This document shows, in pieces, positions 15,465 through 23,399 of a DNA stretch of 39,156 bases. Each line of letters begins with the position of its first letter. Position 1 is the first letter of the stretch. Source of the stretch: Gemmata massiliana (GTDB lineage: Bacteria > Planctomycetota > Planctomycetia > Gemmatales > Gemmataceae); NCBI GenBank assembly GCA_000531095.1, contig HG799466.1:891651-930806 (forward strand). The letters are read 5' to 3'. The translations under genes and the position numbers were made by a program. The notes beneath the pieces were generated by a model that had not been told where the DNA came from, did not search any database, and saw only the letters and a program-made list of their open reading frames with translations.

Positions 15465-16987
15465 CACTGCTGCGCACATCTGGCTTGGGCTATAACATCT
15501 TGACCCATCAAGACGTTGAGGATCTGTCGTGCCATCCGCAACCGGGACGGAGCCCGCGGCGACCGGGTTCGCCGCCGAAGTGCTACACCGCCTACCGCTG
15601 GCCGAGGCGTTCTACACCGTATGGGGGCACCTCGCCTCGGACGCCGTCCTCGCGGACCTGTTCGACCGGTATCGCGGTCGGTGCTACGAGGACCAGCTCA
15701 CCTTCGCCGAGTTGGTCCGGGTGCTCGCCGACGCCCTGACCCGGTACCGGGGCCGCGGTCGCGGGGCCATCCTCGACGCGGTCCAGCGGAACCAGATCTC
15801 GTGCCAGGCGAGGGCCGTGTACGGCAAACTCGCGCGGCTCCCGCTGCCGCTTGCCGAGGCCCTCCTCACCACCCTCACCCAGCGCCTCCGCCCGCTGCTC
15901 CCAGCGGACGCCCGGCCGACCGCTCTGCCGGCCAGTCTGAGCGGGGTGACGGTCGTGGTGGTCGATGGGAAGAAGATCAAGCGGGTGGCCAAGCGATTGC
16001 TCCCGACCCGGAACCAGCCGGGCCAGTTGTACGGTGGCAAGCTGCTGGTCGCGTACCTACCCGCCGAGGGCGTGGCGGTTGGTCTGGCCGCCGATGTCGA
16101 CGGGGAGGCCAATGACATCCGGTCGATTCCGGCTCTGTTGCCGACCGTCCGCGAGGTGGTGACGGGGCCACGCCTGTGGGTGGCCGACCGACAGTTCTGC
16201 GACCTGATCCAACCCCGTCGGTTCGGCGCCGACGGAGACCACTTCGCGGTCCGGTACGGGCACAACACCGGGTTCCACCCGGACCCGGCGCGGGCCCCGG
16301 TCACGGGCACGGATGATGACGGCCGAGCCGTTCGTCAGGAGTGGGGGTGGCTCGGGGCCGAGGGGCAAGGCGCGCGCCGCTTGTACGTGCGACGGGTCAC
16401 CCTAATGCGCCCGGGCCACGAGGACGTGGGGGTGATTACGGACCTGCTCGACGACCGACGGCACCCGGGCGTCGATCTGCTGGCGGTGTACTTGACGCGG
16501 TGGCAAATCGAGAACGTGTTCCAACAGATCACCGAAGTGTTCCACCTGCAACGACTGATCGGGTGCCGCCCGCCGGCGACCGTGTTCCAGGCGGCCCTGT
16601 GCCTGGTCCTGTTCAACGTACTGCAACTGGTACGGGCGTACATCACGGCCGGTCGCCCCGAGCCCACGCCCGTCGAGGATGTGTCCGCCGAGCAGGTGTT
16701 CGCGGACATGACTCGGGAGTTGATCGGGCTGCACGAGGTGCTGATGCTCGACGAGGTGACCGCCGCCGTCCCGAGGCCAGGCGGCGATGACCGGGTGCGC
16801 GGTCGCGTGCGAGAACTGCTTTCCAAGCAATGGTCGCCGAAATGGGCCAAGGTACAGAACCAGAAGCCGCGACCGGAGAAGCCGCCGCCGCGGAAATCCG
16901 GGGGACACACCTCGGTTCACAAGCTGCTCCAGCCGAAACCACCAAGCGGTCGAACATGACAGCACACATCAGATGTGCGCAGCAGTG
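15465..16987 (+). mobile_element. Intact IS4-type insertion sequence
   Basis: The element is bounded by perfect 18-bp inverted repeats, CACTGCTGCGCACATCTG at 15465-15482 and its complement at 16970-16987. It is flanked by an exact 10-bp direct repeat, TCCCGCACCC, at 15455-15464 and 16988-16997. Total length is 1523 bp with one transposase gene. The unspoilt ends and duplication show a recent insertion. The pre-insertion site is intergenic as far as I can see, upstream of the AlkB-like gene. Confidence 0.92.
15529..16959 (+). CDS. IS4 family DDE transposase
   Basis: A 476-residue transposase. The acidic triad is visible as D146 in VVVVDGKKIK, the second Asp in LWVADRQFCD (near residue 222), and the Glu in YLTRWQIENVFQQITEVF, the Y-(2)-R-(3)-E-(6)-like signature of the IS4 family. 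An N-terminal helical domain and a basic Pro/Lys-rich C-terminal tail (KPRPEKPPPRKSGGHTSVHKLLQPKPP) complete it. Translation starts at GTG 15529, 46 bp inside the left terminal repeat. The gene is intact, so the element may still be active. Confidence 0.92.
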   Translation: MPSATGTEPAATGFAAEVLHRLPLAEAFYTVWGHLASDAVLADLFDRYRGRCYEDQLTFAELVRVLADALTRYRGRGRGAILDAVQRNQISCQARAVYGKLARLPLPLAEALLTTLTQRLRPLLPADARPTALPASLSGVTVVVVDGKKIKRVAKRLLPTRNQPGQLYGGKLLVAYLPAEGVAVGLAADVDGEANDIRSIPALLPTVREVVTGPRLWVADRQFCDLIQPRRFGADGDHFAVRYGHNTGFHPDPARAPVTGTDDDGRAVRQEWGWLGAEGQGARRLYVRRVTLMRPGHEDVGVITDLLDDRRHPGVDLLAVYLTRWQIENVFQQITEVFHLQRLIGCRPPATVFQAALCLVLFNVLQLVRAYITAGRPEPTPVEDVSAEQVFADMTRELIGLHEVLMLDEVTAAVPRPGGDDRVRGRVRELLSKQWSPKWAKVQNQKPRPEKPPPRKSGGHTSVHKLLQPKPPSGRT

Positions 16988-16997
16988 TCCCGCACCC
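16988..16997. repeat. Right copy of 10-bp target-site duplication
   Basis: TCCCGCACCC directly follows the right inverted repeat at 16987 and is identical to 15455-15464. Confidence 0.92.
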
Positions 16998-17435
16998 TCC
17001 CTTTCAAACCCACCCATGCATCGCCTCTTTTAAAGGAGGCCTCGAAAGCGAACGTGGCGGACAGACGTGAGCACCGCTCCCGGCTCCCTCGGGCTCGAAG
17101 GTGCCCCCAAAGACGGGCTCATCAGACAGTCGAGCTATCCCCTTTCCCGCCACCGTCGGCCGCCTCTGCGGTGCCACTCGCCCGCGAGCACCGCGAGAGG
17201 CGACCGACGGCGACGGGGTGACCGAGTTGGAAGGGGGAAAAGCGCCACGGGGGTGAAAACGCGCACGGAAGAATCGCCAACACACGCGCAGCCGAAATCC
17301 GATCACTCGTAGGTGAAAAGGCAAAGCCGCCCGCACCATCCGCTCGGGAGGTGCCGTAGTCGACGATCCGAGGCAGAGCTGTCGCGGCTGCTCAAAACAT
17401 CTGCGGCTTGGCGGTGTTGTGAACTTGTTTAAACG
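16998..17435. other. Gene-poor stretch right of the insertion sequence
   Basis: Several overlapping frames are open on both strands here, but none has convincing protein character. The best start is GTG 17054 preceded by AAAGGAGG, giving a 55-codon Arg/Pro-rich frame ending at 17221. A second GTG frame (17067-17312) is equally plain. I regard the region as probably non-coding. Confidence 0.4.
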
Positions 17436-17471
17436 AAGAGTGCCGGACCACAGGGGCGGTCCGGCACTCTT
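17436..17471 (-). terminator. Terminator of the Lys-rich microprotein gene
   Basis: AAGAGTGCCGGACC (17436-17449) pairs perfectly with 17458-17471, loop 8 nt. On the minus strand it follows the TAG at 17474 by two bases and is followed by CGTTTAAAC, a short T-containing tail. A 14-bp stem this close to the stop is a convincing terminator. Confidence 0.8.
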
Positions 17472-17473
17472 GG

Positions 17474-17614
17474 CTACGCCTTCTTTTTCGGCTCTTTCTT
17501 CTGGTCCTTTGGAACCATCTTCTTTTTGGCCAGCGTCGTTGTGTCCTGCTTTTCCTTCGTCTTGGTCTCGTCCGCCTTCTTCCCGTGGCCGTGGGGGCTG
17601 CCGCCGTTGGTCAT
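17474..17614 (-). CDS. Lys-rich microprotein, 46 aa
   Basis: ATG at 17614, stop TAG at 17474-17476. The peptide begins MTNGGSPHGHGKKADETKTKEK and ends KDQKKEPKKKA, with about a third lysine, mixed with Asp/Glu/Gln; no hydrophobic segment, so it is probably disordered and possibly nucleic-acid binding. AAGGG sits about six bases before the start, and a perfect terminator follows directly, which together support a real gene despite its size. It is transcribed away from the XRE regulator at 17727, and a 29-bp palindrome lies between them. No known family. Confidence 0.65.
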   Translation of the reverse strand: MTNGGSPHGHGKKADETKTKEKQDTTTLAKKKMVPKDQKKEPKKKA

Positions 17615-17644
17615 GTGGGCCCTTCTGCACCGAGTTGCGATTGA

Positions 17645-17673
17645 ATCCTTTACGTCACCGTGACGTAAAGGAT
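17645..17673. promoter_or_regulatory. Perfect 29-bp palindrome, candidate operator
   Basis: ATCCTTTACGTCAC (17645-17658), one central C, and its exact complement (17660-17673). It lies 31 bp upstream of the Lys-rich microprotein start and 54 bp upstream of the XRE gene, between the two divergent genes. A symmetric site of this kind is what an XRE dimer would bind. The length (14-bp arms) is unusually long and perfect for a lambda-type operator. Confidence 0.75.
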
Positions 17674-17726
17674 GTAGACCTATCGTATGCGGTCCCCGAG
17701 AGTCACGTCAAACGGTATTTTCGTTT

Positions 17727-17981
17727 GTGGCTCTCGGCGGGTGCGCGGTCTTGGCCAATGTCTGCGAGCGATTCGGTGAGCGGCTGCGCGAGGTCCGGGA
17801 AGGTGCCGGCATCTCGCAGGAGAGGCTCGCCGAGCTCGCGGGGCTCCACCGCACGTACGTGAGCAGCGTGGAGCGGGGCAAACGAAACATCTCGCTGGAA
17901 AACATCGAGCGGCTGGCGGTTGCCCTGGAAGTGGAGATGGCGGCCCTGATGCCGACCCGGGCGCCCAAGAACGGGGTCTAG
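17727..17981 (+). CDS. XRE-family helix-turn-helix regulator
   Basis: An 84-residue single-domain Cro/CI-type regulator. FGERLREVREGAGISQERLAELAGLHRTYVSSVERGKRNISLENIERLAVALEV is a textbook XRE helix-turn-helix with SQERLAELAGLHRTYVSSVE as the DNA-contacting part. The start is uncertain: GTG 17727 gives a short Gly/Ala/Cys leader, while TTG 17751 (LANVCERFGERL) fits the family better. It probably binds the 29-bp palindrome at 17645-17673 and controls itself and the divergent microprotein. Its stop overlaps that of the convergent membrane-protein gene by 4 nt. Confidence 0.85.
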   Translation: MALGGCAVLANVCERFGERLREVREGAGISQERLAELAGLHRTYVSSVERGKRNISLENIERLAVALEVEMAALMPTRAPKNGV

Positions 17982-18481
17982 GACGACGGGCTCAGAAGAC
18001 GGCCCGATCGCTCGTAGTACTTCATGAGCGTATCGCGTGAAGCGACGAAGAAGAGTGCCGCAAGCACTCCGTACCAGAGCCCTCGCCACCCGTACGCGTA
18101 GCCCCCGGCCAGGTACGCCCAGACGAGCGCGACGACCATGTTCGCGTAGAACTTATAATAATGGTAGTGGATCTGGATCAGGAGCTCGAACGCGTCCGCC
18201 GCTTCGTCCAGCACCCGAAAGTCCCAGCGCGGCGGCCGGAGTCCGGTGCGGTGGTGGATCGTGTCGACCACAAGCCAGCGGACGGTACTGACGGTCAGGC
18301 CCGTTGCCACCGCCTCGACCGTGCCCGAGAGGAATTCGGTGATCGTGGGATCTGAACCGTCTGCGGCCGTTCCCCAGCCAGTAGCACCGGCCAGAAACGG
18401 CAACCCGCCGAGGGCCGTAAAGCCCGGCAGCACATAGCCGATGAAGAGCCCAAAGTTGGAAATCGTCAGTTCGCGAGCCAC
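17978..18481 (-). CDS. Small membrane protein, unknown function
   Basis: A 167-residue protein with three likely membrane segments: residues ~9-32 (NFGLFIGYVLPGFTALGGLPFLAG), and two in ~108-150 (MVVALVWAYLAGGYAYGWRG and LWYGVLAALFFVAS). A soluble His/Tyr-rich middle lies between them (IQIHYHYYKFYAN). Translation starts at GTG 18481 with no obvious Shine-Dalgarno. Convergent with the XRE gene, with overlapping stop codons. I do not recognise a characterised family. Codon use matches its neighbours. Confidence 0.65.
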   Translation of the reverse strand: MARELTISNFGLFIGYVLPGFTALGGLPFLAGATGWGTAADGSDPTITEFLSGTVEAVATGLTVSTVRWLVVDTIHHRTGLRPPRWDFRVLDEAADAFELLIQIHYHYYKFYANMVVALVWAYLAGGYAYGWRGLWYGVLAALFFVASRDTLMKYYERSGRLLSPSS

Positions 18482-18751
18482 GGACGAACCATATCAGCTC
18501 GTGTCGGATGGGGTCAAGTTATTCGAGTTTCACCTCTCGGCCCGGCAGGCCGGCCATTCATCACGTCACCGAGGCTGAGCGGACACAAGATCGCTACGGC
18601 AGCCGGAGGCTCGTGCTGCGATGCTGGAGCGGGTCACGCGACCTTCCGCCTGGACAACTCGCGGGCGAGTCCCAGCACGTCCGTTTCCCTCGACTGGTCC
18701 GTGTTTTTCGGGTACTATTGGGGTGGTAACGTGTGAAGAGAGGCTGAAGTT

Positions 18752-19030
18752 ATGGCACAAACTGCCGCCGCCCAGAACCGCCATCATGTACTCGACCGCC
18801 TACTGAACCCGGTCCGCGACATCCTGACCCCCGAGGTCGCTCGCGCCATCGCCGACCTGCGCGCCGATCAGATGACCCAAGACCGAATTGAAGACCTCGC
18901 ACACCGTCACCACGAAGGTCAACTCGCCCCCGAGGAACTGGCCGAGTACGAGGCCCTCGTCAGCGGGGCGAACCTCATCGCCGTGCTCCAGGCCAAGGCC
19001 CGTTCGGTTCTAAACAGGTCCCGTCCGTAA
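18752..19030 (+). CDS. Hypothetical helical protein paired with HNH endonuclease
   Basis: A 92-residue, mostly helical protein. The centre (LTPEVARAIADLRADQMTQDRIEDLAHRHHEGQLAPEELAEYEALV) resembles small planctomycete proteins that sit before HNH genes. The stop TAA overlaps the next ATG (TAATG at 19028-19032), so both are made together; it may be a binding partner or inhibitor of the nuclease. No catalytic motif is visible. Confidence 0.75.
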   Translation: MAQTAAAQNRHHVLDRLLNPVRDILTPEVARAIADLRADQMTQDRIEDLAHRHHEGQLAPEELAEYEALVSGANLIAVLQAKARSVLNRSRP

Positions 19031-19431
19031 TGGTCCTCACCGCCGTCCGCAGACTCGTCCGCGATCGAGCCGGTCACCGCTGTGAGTACTGCCGAACCCG
19101 GCAGAGTGACGAGCCGTTTATCACGTACCAGACCGAGCACGTGATCGCGATCCAGCACGGCGGCAGCGACGACGAGAGTAATTTGGCCCTCGCGTGCTCC
19201 CACTGCAACCTGCACAAGGGCCCAAATCTGTCGGGCATCGACCCGGTCACAGACGCGATCGAGCCCCTTTTTCATCCGCGCCGGCAGACGTGGGACGACC
19301 ACTTCGAGTTTCAAGGGCCGGTCATCGCCGGCAGAACCCCCTGCGGACGGGCGACCGTGCGCGTGCTGGCCATGAACGCCGAGGCCCGTGTCGACCTGCG
19401 CCAAGAGATCCAGCGCTCCGATGCCGAGTAA
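19030..19431 (+). CDS. HNH endonuclease
   Basis: A 133-residue HNH nuclease with a structural zinc site: C18-x2-C21 and C56-x2-C59. The catalytic beta-beta-alpha core is E36-H37 (TEHVIAIQHGG), N51 (ESNLALAC) and N60-x-H62 (CNLHKG), which fits the HNH consensus fully. Such stand-alone HNH genes occur in planctomycete islands; targets may be invading DNA. It is co-translated with the 92-residue partner upstream. All metal ligands are present, so it should be active. Confidence 0.88.
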   Translation: MVLTAVRRLVRDRAGHRCEYCRTRQSDEPFITYQTEHVIAIQHGGSDDESNLALACSHCNLHKGPNLSGIDPVTDAIEPLFHPRRQTWDDHFEFQGPVIAGRTPCGRATVRVLAMNAEARVDLRQEIQRSDAE

Positions 19432-19537
19432 ACAATATCTCTGCCGGGTTGGCGATCCGCGTGCAGTTGCGGGTCTCGCAGTCGGGTCGTGCCGAACTCT
19501 ACTGTCCGCCTTCACGACTGCAGGCCGACTCGTCCCA

Positions 19538-20000
19538 CTAATAACCGCCACCAGTCTGAGAACTTGACTCGTCCACGGGCACGGTACACAGGCAGTCCAG
19601 CTCAATTGTTCCGTGCTGTGGGTTGATGGCGAAGGCCCCGTGGTCCCCGCACGTCACGCAGACGCGCCCTTTTTTGCCTTGCATGTGGTCCATTTCATCC
19701 TTCGTCGGCGCGCGTCCGAGCAACCGCGTGAAAAGCCGACGCCGCGACTCCTTCGGCACCTCGGGTGAGCTGAGGAGTTGGAGGAGGTCCGCGAAGGGCA
19801 ACGCCAAAGTACACGGCGTCCGTAGCCCATCCGTGAAGGTCAATATTTTCAGATATACCTCTCGAACCTCGCGATCGAACGCCACAACACCGACGTTGTA
19901 GTGGCTCCCCTTACCGACGCTCTGGAGGGTGCCGATTGCACCCGACTCCGTGTTCGTCACCCGCTGGCCGATTCCCGCGTTTGCTTCTGTCAGCGTCATT
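19538..20000 (-). CDS. Hypothetical protein with C-terminal Cys cluster
   Basis: About 153 residues from ATG 20000. The N-terminal ~60 residues look like a small SH3-like barrel (IGQRVTNTESGAIGTLQSVGKGSHYNVGVVAFD), and the C-terminal part has C-x2-C (VCVTCGDHGAF) followed by DCLCT, a likely zinc-binding knuckle. The frame continues upstream to a TTG at 20029, but ATG 20000 is preferred. I do not recognise a family. It belongs to a run of small Cys-containing proteins beside the relaxase genes. Confidence 0.6.
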
Positions 20001-20447
20001 TGGTGTGTTGAGGTTGGAGGTGGGGACAACGAGCCGAACGATACGTGTGTGCGTGAGTAAACTCAAGGCGTTCTCCGCCCACACCACGTACCCGAGAGCG
20101 CTGCTCTTTCGACCTCACACAAGGTTCCGGCTGTAGGGCGCCCGTCCTGAGGCTGGTGGACCCTGGGGAACTCAAGTCTCCCGAGGCTGCGCTCGTCGGG
20201 TGCAATGCTTCACCGAGAATGACTGCCCTCGCTCCTTCCTTGTGCTGCGGTTGGGGAGGCAGCAAAAAGAATCTAAAATACTTTTGTTCGTTGCATCGTG
20301 CGAATCACTGCAATTGGGTTCTGCGAAAAGGCCGGGCAGCAGATTTCCTATCGCCAGGGAGAAATGGTGACTGGCCGCGAAATTGTTGCCACCGGCGTAA
20401 GGTCAGGCCCTGCGAATGCGCCATCGGCAGCAGTACTCGAGCAAGCG
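20001..20447. other. Intergenic region, no gene seen
   Basis: Between two minus-strand genes. Nothing convincing codes here. The segment contains GCGAAATTGTTGCCACCGGC (20377-20396), an imperfect relative of GCAAAATTGTTGCAACCGGC at 21060-21079, hinting at an old duplicated spacer element. Confidence 0.4.
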
Positions 20448-20663
20448 TTACCCGGCTATTTGCTCAGACGCCTCGTCGGGCTCTTCGGTGTGAGCTATAA
20501 GGGTGCGAAGCAGGTGGTCGTAATCTTTGCTCTTCGCTTCATCGAACACGGTGCGGATCTCCTCGTCCGACCAGCCCTGTTTTACTGCTGCTCGCCGAAA
20601 CACACCGAGCAGGTGGAAAGCGTTCCCATTTTGTCCGGCAAGACTCACTCTGACCTTGTCCAT
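20448..20663 (-). CDS. Small mobile-element protein, 71 aa
   Basis: ATG at 20663 with an AGGAGG just 3-4 nt upstream. The protein (GNAFHLLGVFRRAAVKQGWSDEEIRTVFDEAKSKDYDHLLRTLIAH) has the GNAFxLxGxxRxA...EA.SGDYDHLL pattern familiar from small hypothetical proteins on plasmids and integrative elements. It has no known function. The reading frame extends upstream to 20744, but the ribosome-binding site decides for 20663. Confidence 0.75.
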   Translation of the reverse strand: MDKVRVSLAGQNGNAFHLLGVFRRAAVKQGWSDEEIRTVFDEAKSKDYDHLLRTLIAHTEEPDEASEQIAG

Positions 20664-21144
20664 TGTCCTCCTTGTGTCGTCATTTCGTTGTTTACGGCTA
20701 CCACGGCTCACGAGTCCAAACGAGCGGTGCTCTCCCGACACCACCGCTTGCGTTTAGATTTTCATCATGATTCGTGTCGTCCGTAAGCAATAATGGTAAT
20801 TCGAGAGAATATCTTAATTTCGTTTGGAAAATAGCATATTTCGCGTCTCTCGTACAGTGATTTAAGAAGTGTAACCTAGTGCTTTTTCACGATATTTTGC
20901 GGCTGATCGGTGTTTTTCCCGGTGCGCACGAGTCAACAGGAACATTGTTCGAAACGGTTTCGCTCGCCCACACCGTTCCCAGCGCCGTGATCCAGTATTT
21001 GGCGCTGAAAAAGGGTCGGTGGCATCCCCGCTCATTGCTCGCGAGAAGCGCCAGCCGGTCGCAAAATTGTTGCAACCGGCATTGCGCAATTTTACATTCG
21101 CGCTTCAATGAACCCTTCCGTGGTTTTCCAGGAGGGTTCAACTC
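20664..21144. other. AT-rich divergent intergenic region
   Basis: Between the divergent 71-aa gene (minus) and the Cys-rich gene (plus). Positions 20765-20880 are markedly AT-rich for this window (for example AATATCTTAATTTCG, AAAATAGCATATTTCG) and are the likely promoter area. A minus-strand frame through 20887-21348 is open but runs antisense to the Cys-rich gene and looks spurious. Confidence 0.45.
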
Positions 21145-21390
21145 ATGACCTGTGGGTGCTGTTACCGCCGAGGTAACCTCCGGCACTGCGACTGTGTCGT
21201 TGGCCTCTGTCGCCGCTGTGCGTATTGCGTCCGCCACTGCGGGTGCGACGGACCGAAAGGCCTTCGAGAGTCGATCGATGAGGTGTTGCAACGGGTGGTC
21301 GCAGAACTCAACGCGGCGGGCGGTCCGTTCGCCGACCTGCACACGCACCGGCCGCGCGGTGCGTTAGGAACCCAGGGCTCGAGGATTTGA
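21145..21390 (+). CDS. Cys-rich small protein (probable zinc-binding), 81 aa
   Basis: ATG 21145 is preceded by AGGAGGG (GGAGG at 21131-21135, spacer 9), a clear ribosome-binding site. The N-terminal half has eleven Cys in 33 residues: MTCGCCYRRG, HCDCVVGLC, RRCAYCVRHCGC, plus two His, suggesting two or three zinc knuckles. The second half is a helix (LRESIDEVLQRVVAELNAAGG) and an Arg/His tail. No family recognised; position among relaxase-associated genes suggests a DNA-binding accessory protein. Confidence 0.65.
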   Translation: MTCGCCYRRGNLRHCDCVVGLCRRCAYCVRHCGCDGPKGLRESIDEVLQRVVAELNAAGGPFADLHTHRPRGALGTQGSRI

Positions 21391-21445
21391 ATCACAGCTC
21401 ACTTGGCCGCGTGTGGCTCGGGTGCCGCATGCGGTCAGAGTTGCG

Positions 21446-21724
21446 TTACGCAGCGTCGCCCGTTCGCTTCTGTTCCGGCGGTGCCGGAATCCGCTCCCAC
21501 CACTCGTGCGCACAGGACCGGCACCGGTACTTGGTCTCGACGAAGTTCCCCTCGCCCGGTTTGCCGTCGACTGCTCTCCGGGCTCGGAACAAATACCCTT
21601 TGTGCTCACATTTCGGACAGCAGCGGTCGGGGCGCTCAAACGGTGTCATCCAGCCGGCTCCGTTCTCATTGGGACATTCGACCCCGGGTATCGGCAGGCC
21701 AAGCAACGGGGCTTGAGTTTCCAC
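21446..21724 (-). CDS. Zinc-ribbon protein
   Basis: A zinc ribbon built from CCPKCEHKG and YRCRSCAHEWWER, separated by about 28 residues, as in transcription-factor-S/transposon-type ribbons. Starting at GTG 21724 the protein has 92 residues; an ATG at 21649 (MTPFERPDRCC) would give 67 residues and keep the whole ribbon, and I cannot decide between them. No catalytic domain. Likely nucleic-acid binding, function unknown. Confidence 0.65.
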   Translation of the reverse strand: METQAPLLGLPIPGVECPNENGAGWMTPFERPDRCCPKCEHKGYLFRARRAVDGKPGEGNFVETKYRCRSCAHEWWERIPAPPEQKRTGDAA

Positions 21725-22145
21725 TTCGTCGGTGCCCGTTCGATCCCGAGCGCATGTTGCGAATTATTTCGGGTGTCGCGATTCGCAGGCTCTGAAGTTC
21801 TCCCACCGCTACGCGGCAGCACGGGCGTGCCAACCTAACGGTCGTTCCGCTCCGCTTCGCTGCGCCACTACCCGTGCAACCGCTGCGCTGATTTCTCGAG
21901 AGCGCGTGACGACCTTTCTTGTCACGGCCCCAGGGCGGGCCGTGCGTGGAATTGCCTTTTTCGACAGGTGGGGGAATCGGGTTTCCAGAAGGGGTGAGAA
22001 ACCCGATTCCCCCACCTGCCGAAAAAACGCGATTTGGGGCTGGGAGTTTTAAGGTCGCCCGGAGCAGCCAGAATCGGCGGGCGTTCAACGGAAAACAAAG
22101 CCGCCGGGGGGGGAAAGCCCTGGCGGCCTTTAACAACTGAGGAAT
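21725..22145. other. Structured intergenic region before DUF932 gene
   Basis: No gene seen. It holds an 8-bp hairpin (CACGGCCC 21923-21930 with 21937-21944) and then the very long hairpin at 21957-22026. The GC-rich repeats around 21840-21900 (CGCTCCGCTTCGCTGCGCC, then CCGCTGCGCTG) are reminiscent of plasmid control regions, so a replication or transfer site is conceivable but not demonstrated. Confidence 0.45.
21957..22026. repeat. 29-bp inverted repeat (near-perfect hairpin)
   Basis: The arm 21957-21985 (TTTTTCGACAGGTGGGGGAA...) pairs with 21998-22026 with a single mismatch, around a 12-nt loop. The T5/A5 outer ends let it act as a bidirectional intrinsic terminator. Its length also fits a transposon-derived palindromic repeat or an origin structure. 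It lies 120 bp before the DUF932 start. Confidence 0.8.
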
Positions 22146-23090
22146 ATGTCACACGAGTTTGAATCAGGTTTTTTCGTTCGTCAACCGGCTTGGCACCGTC
22201 TCGGCGTTACGCTCTCCGAAGCACCCAATATCGAAGACGCGATCCGTCTCGCGGGGCTCGACTGGCGGGTACGGATGGTGCCGCTGTTTACCGAGTCCGG
22301 GGTCCCGGTGCCGACGCACCGCGCGACCGTTCGCGAATCAGATGGGAAAGTATTAGGGGTCGTCGGAAGCGGTTACAGCCTCATGCAGAACGATCGGGCG
22401 TTCTCGTTCTTCGAGCCGTTTCTATCAGCCGGCGCGTGCTCGCTCGAAGCGGCCGGCTCACTCAAAGAAGGGAAGCGAATTTGGGTCCTCGCTCGAATTA
22501 ATGGAGCCGAGGCCGAAGTCGTCGACGGTGATCCGGTGCGCGGGTATTTCCTGCTCTCCAACGCCCACGACGCGAGCCAAGCAGTACGGGCTCAGTTTAC
22601 CAGCATCCGCGTGGTGTGTGCGAACACGCTGAACGCTGCCGACCGGCGGGCCGAACGCGGATTCGAGGACTGCGTACGCGTGCGGCACACCACCGGCCTT
22701 GAAACGAGTCTCGTTCTGGTGCAACACACTATCGACATGGCGGCGAAGACTTTTTCGGCCTCGCTCGCCGACTATCAACGCATGGTATCGCGGCGGTTGC
22801 CCGTCGACGGGTTTCGCAAATACGTCATCGATGTGCTGGAGGTGCCCGAATCGGTTCAACGCATAGGGAAAATGCCAAAGGCGTGGGACACCTTGCAATG
22901 GGCCTACCACGCGGCTCCCGGTGCGCGGATAAATGGCGTCTTCGGAACGTACTGGGGGGCCTACAACGCGATCACCGACTGGGTCGACCACACGCGCGGC
23001 GTTAAAGATGCTGATAGTCGACTCGATTCGGCGTGGTTCGGCAGCGGAGCGCGGATCAAGCAACGGGCTTTTGAATTAGCGTTGTCGTAA
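22146..23090 (+). CDS. DUF932 family (phage/plasmid-like) protein
   Basis: A 314-residue DUF932 protein: N-terminal PAWHRLGVTLSEAPNIEDAIRLAGLDWRV, then VGSGYSLMQNDRAFSFFEPFL, YFLLSNAHDASQAVRAQFTSIRVVCANTLNAA and HTTGLETSLV, all hallmark segments of the family found on plasmids, phages and integrative elements. Function is unknown; members often lie near relaxase or replication genes, as here. ATG 22146 follows TGAGGA. It is complete in length. A GC-rich terminator follows at 23106-23128. Confidence 0.88.
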   Translation: MSHEFESGFFVRQPAWHRLGVTLSEAPNIEDAIRLAGLDWRVRMVPLFTESGVPVPTHRATVRESDGKVLGVVGSGYSLMQNDRAFSFFEPFLSAGACSLEAAGSLKEGKRIWVLARINGAEAEVVDGDPVRGYFLLSNAHDASQAVRAQFTSIRVVCANTLNAADRRAERGFEDCVRVRHTTGLETSLVLVQHTIDMAAKTFSASLADYQRMVSRRLPVDGFRKYVIDVLEVPESVQRIGKMPKAWDTLQWAYHAAPGARINGVFGTYWGAYNAITDWVDHTRGVKDADSRLDSAWFGSGARIKQRAFELALS

Positions 23091-23399
23091 CGCGAGCGAT
23101 TTCTCGCCGGGGGTGGTGAGCCCCCGGCACTTATTTGGGCCCCCGGCGGCGCTTGCAAGTTGCGCCCGATGACCACTGTGTTGTGGGACGGGGGCCCGCC
23201 CAAATATCGACCGATTCTTCACGCACCGTCAAGCGCGTGGAAGAGCTGAGTAGCCGTAGAAGCCGTTGCTGATCGGAGCAGAAACGGTTGTTGCGAGCGC
23301 GAGCTCCCGAGCGGTGCGTCGCACAACTCGGGAGCTACACACCACGCACTATGAACGCAATTTGACCATCGCGGCGGAGCACCCGTGGCCGGTGCGGGA
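23091..23399. other. Intergenic region between convergent operons
   Basis: Contains the DUF932 terminator and a second, interrupted inverted repeat: ATTTGGGC...CCCCG at 23133-23145 against 23189-23205, which could terminate the opposing minus-strand operon. No gene is seen in the remainder. Confidence 0.45.
23106..23128 (+). terminator. Terminator after DUF932 gene
   Basis: GCCGGGGG (23106-23113) pairs with CCCCCGGC (23121-23128), loop 7 nt, 16 bp after the stop codon and followed by ACTTATTT. Confidence 0.65.

Noticed and set aside
17004..17630. Minus-strand 208-codon frame covering the microprotein region
   Set aside because: The 46-codon frame at 17474-17614 has a start, ribosome site and terminator; the longer frame runs through that terminator and reads as low-complexity sequence.
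20377..21079. Imperfect direct repeat GCGAAATTGTTGCCACCGGC / GCAAAATTGTTGCAACCGGC as a functional pair
   Set aside because: Only two diverged copies about 680 bp apart, without flanking structure; noted in the intergenic entry but not enough to call an element.
20887..21348. Minus-strand 153-codon frame
   Set aside because: Overlaps the Cys-rich gene, which has a much better ribosome-binding site, and shows no recognisable features.
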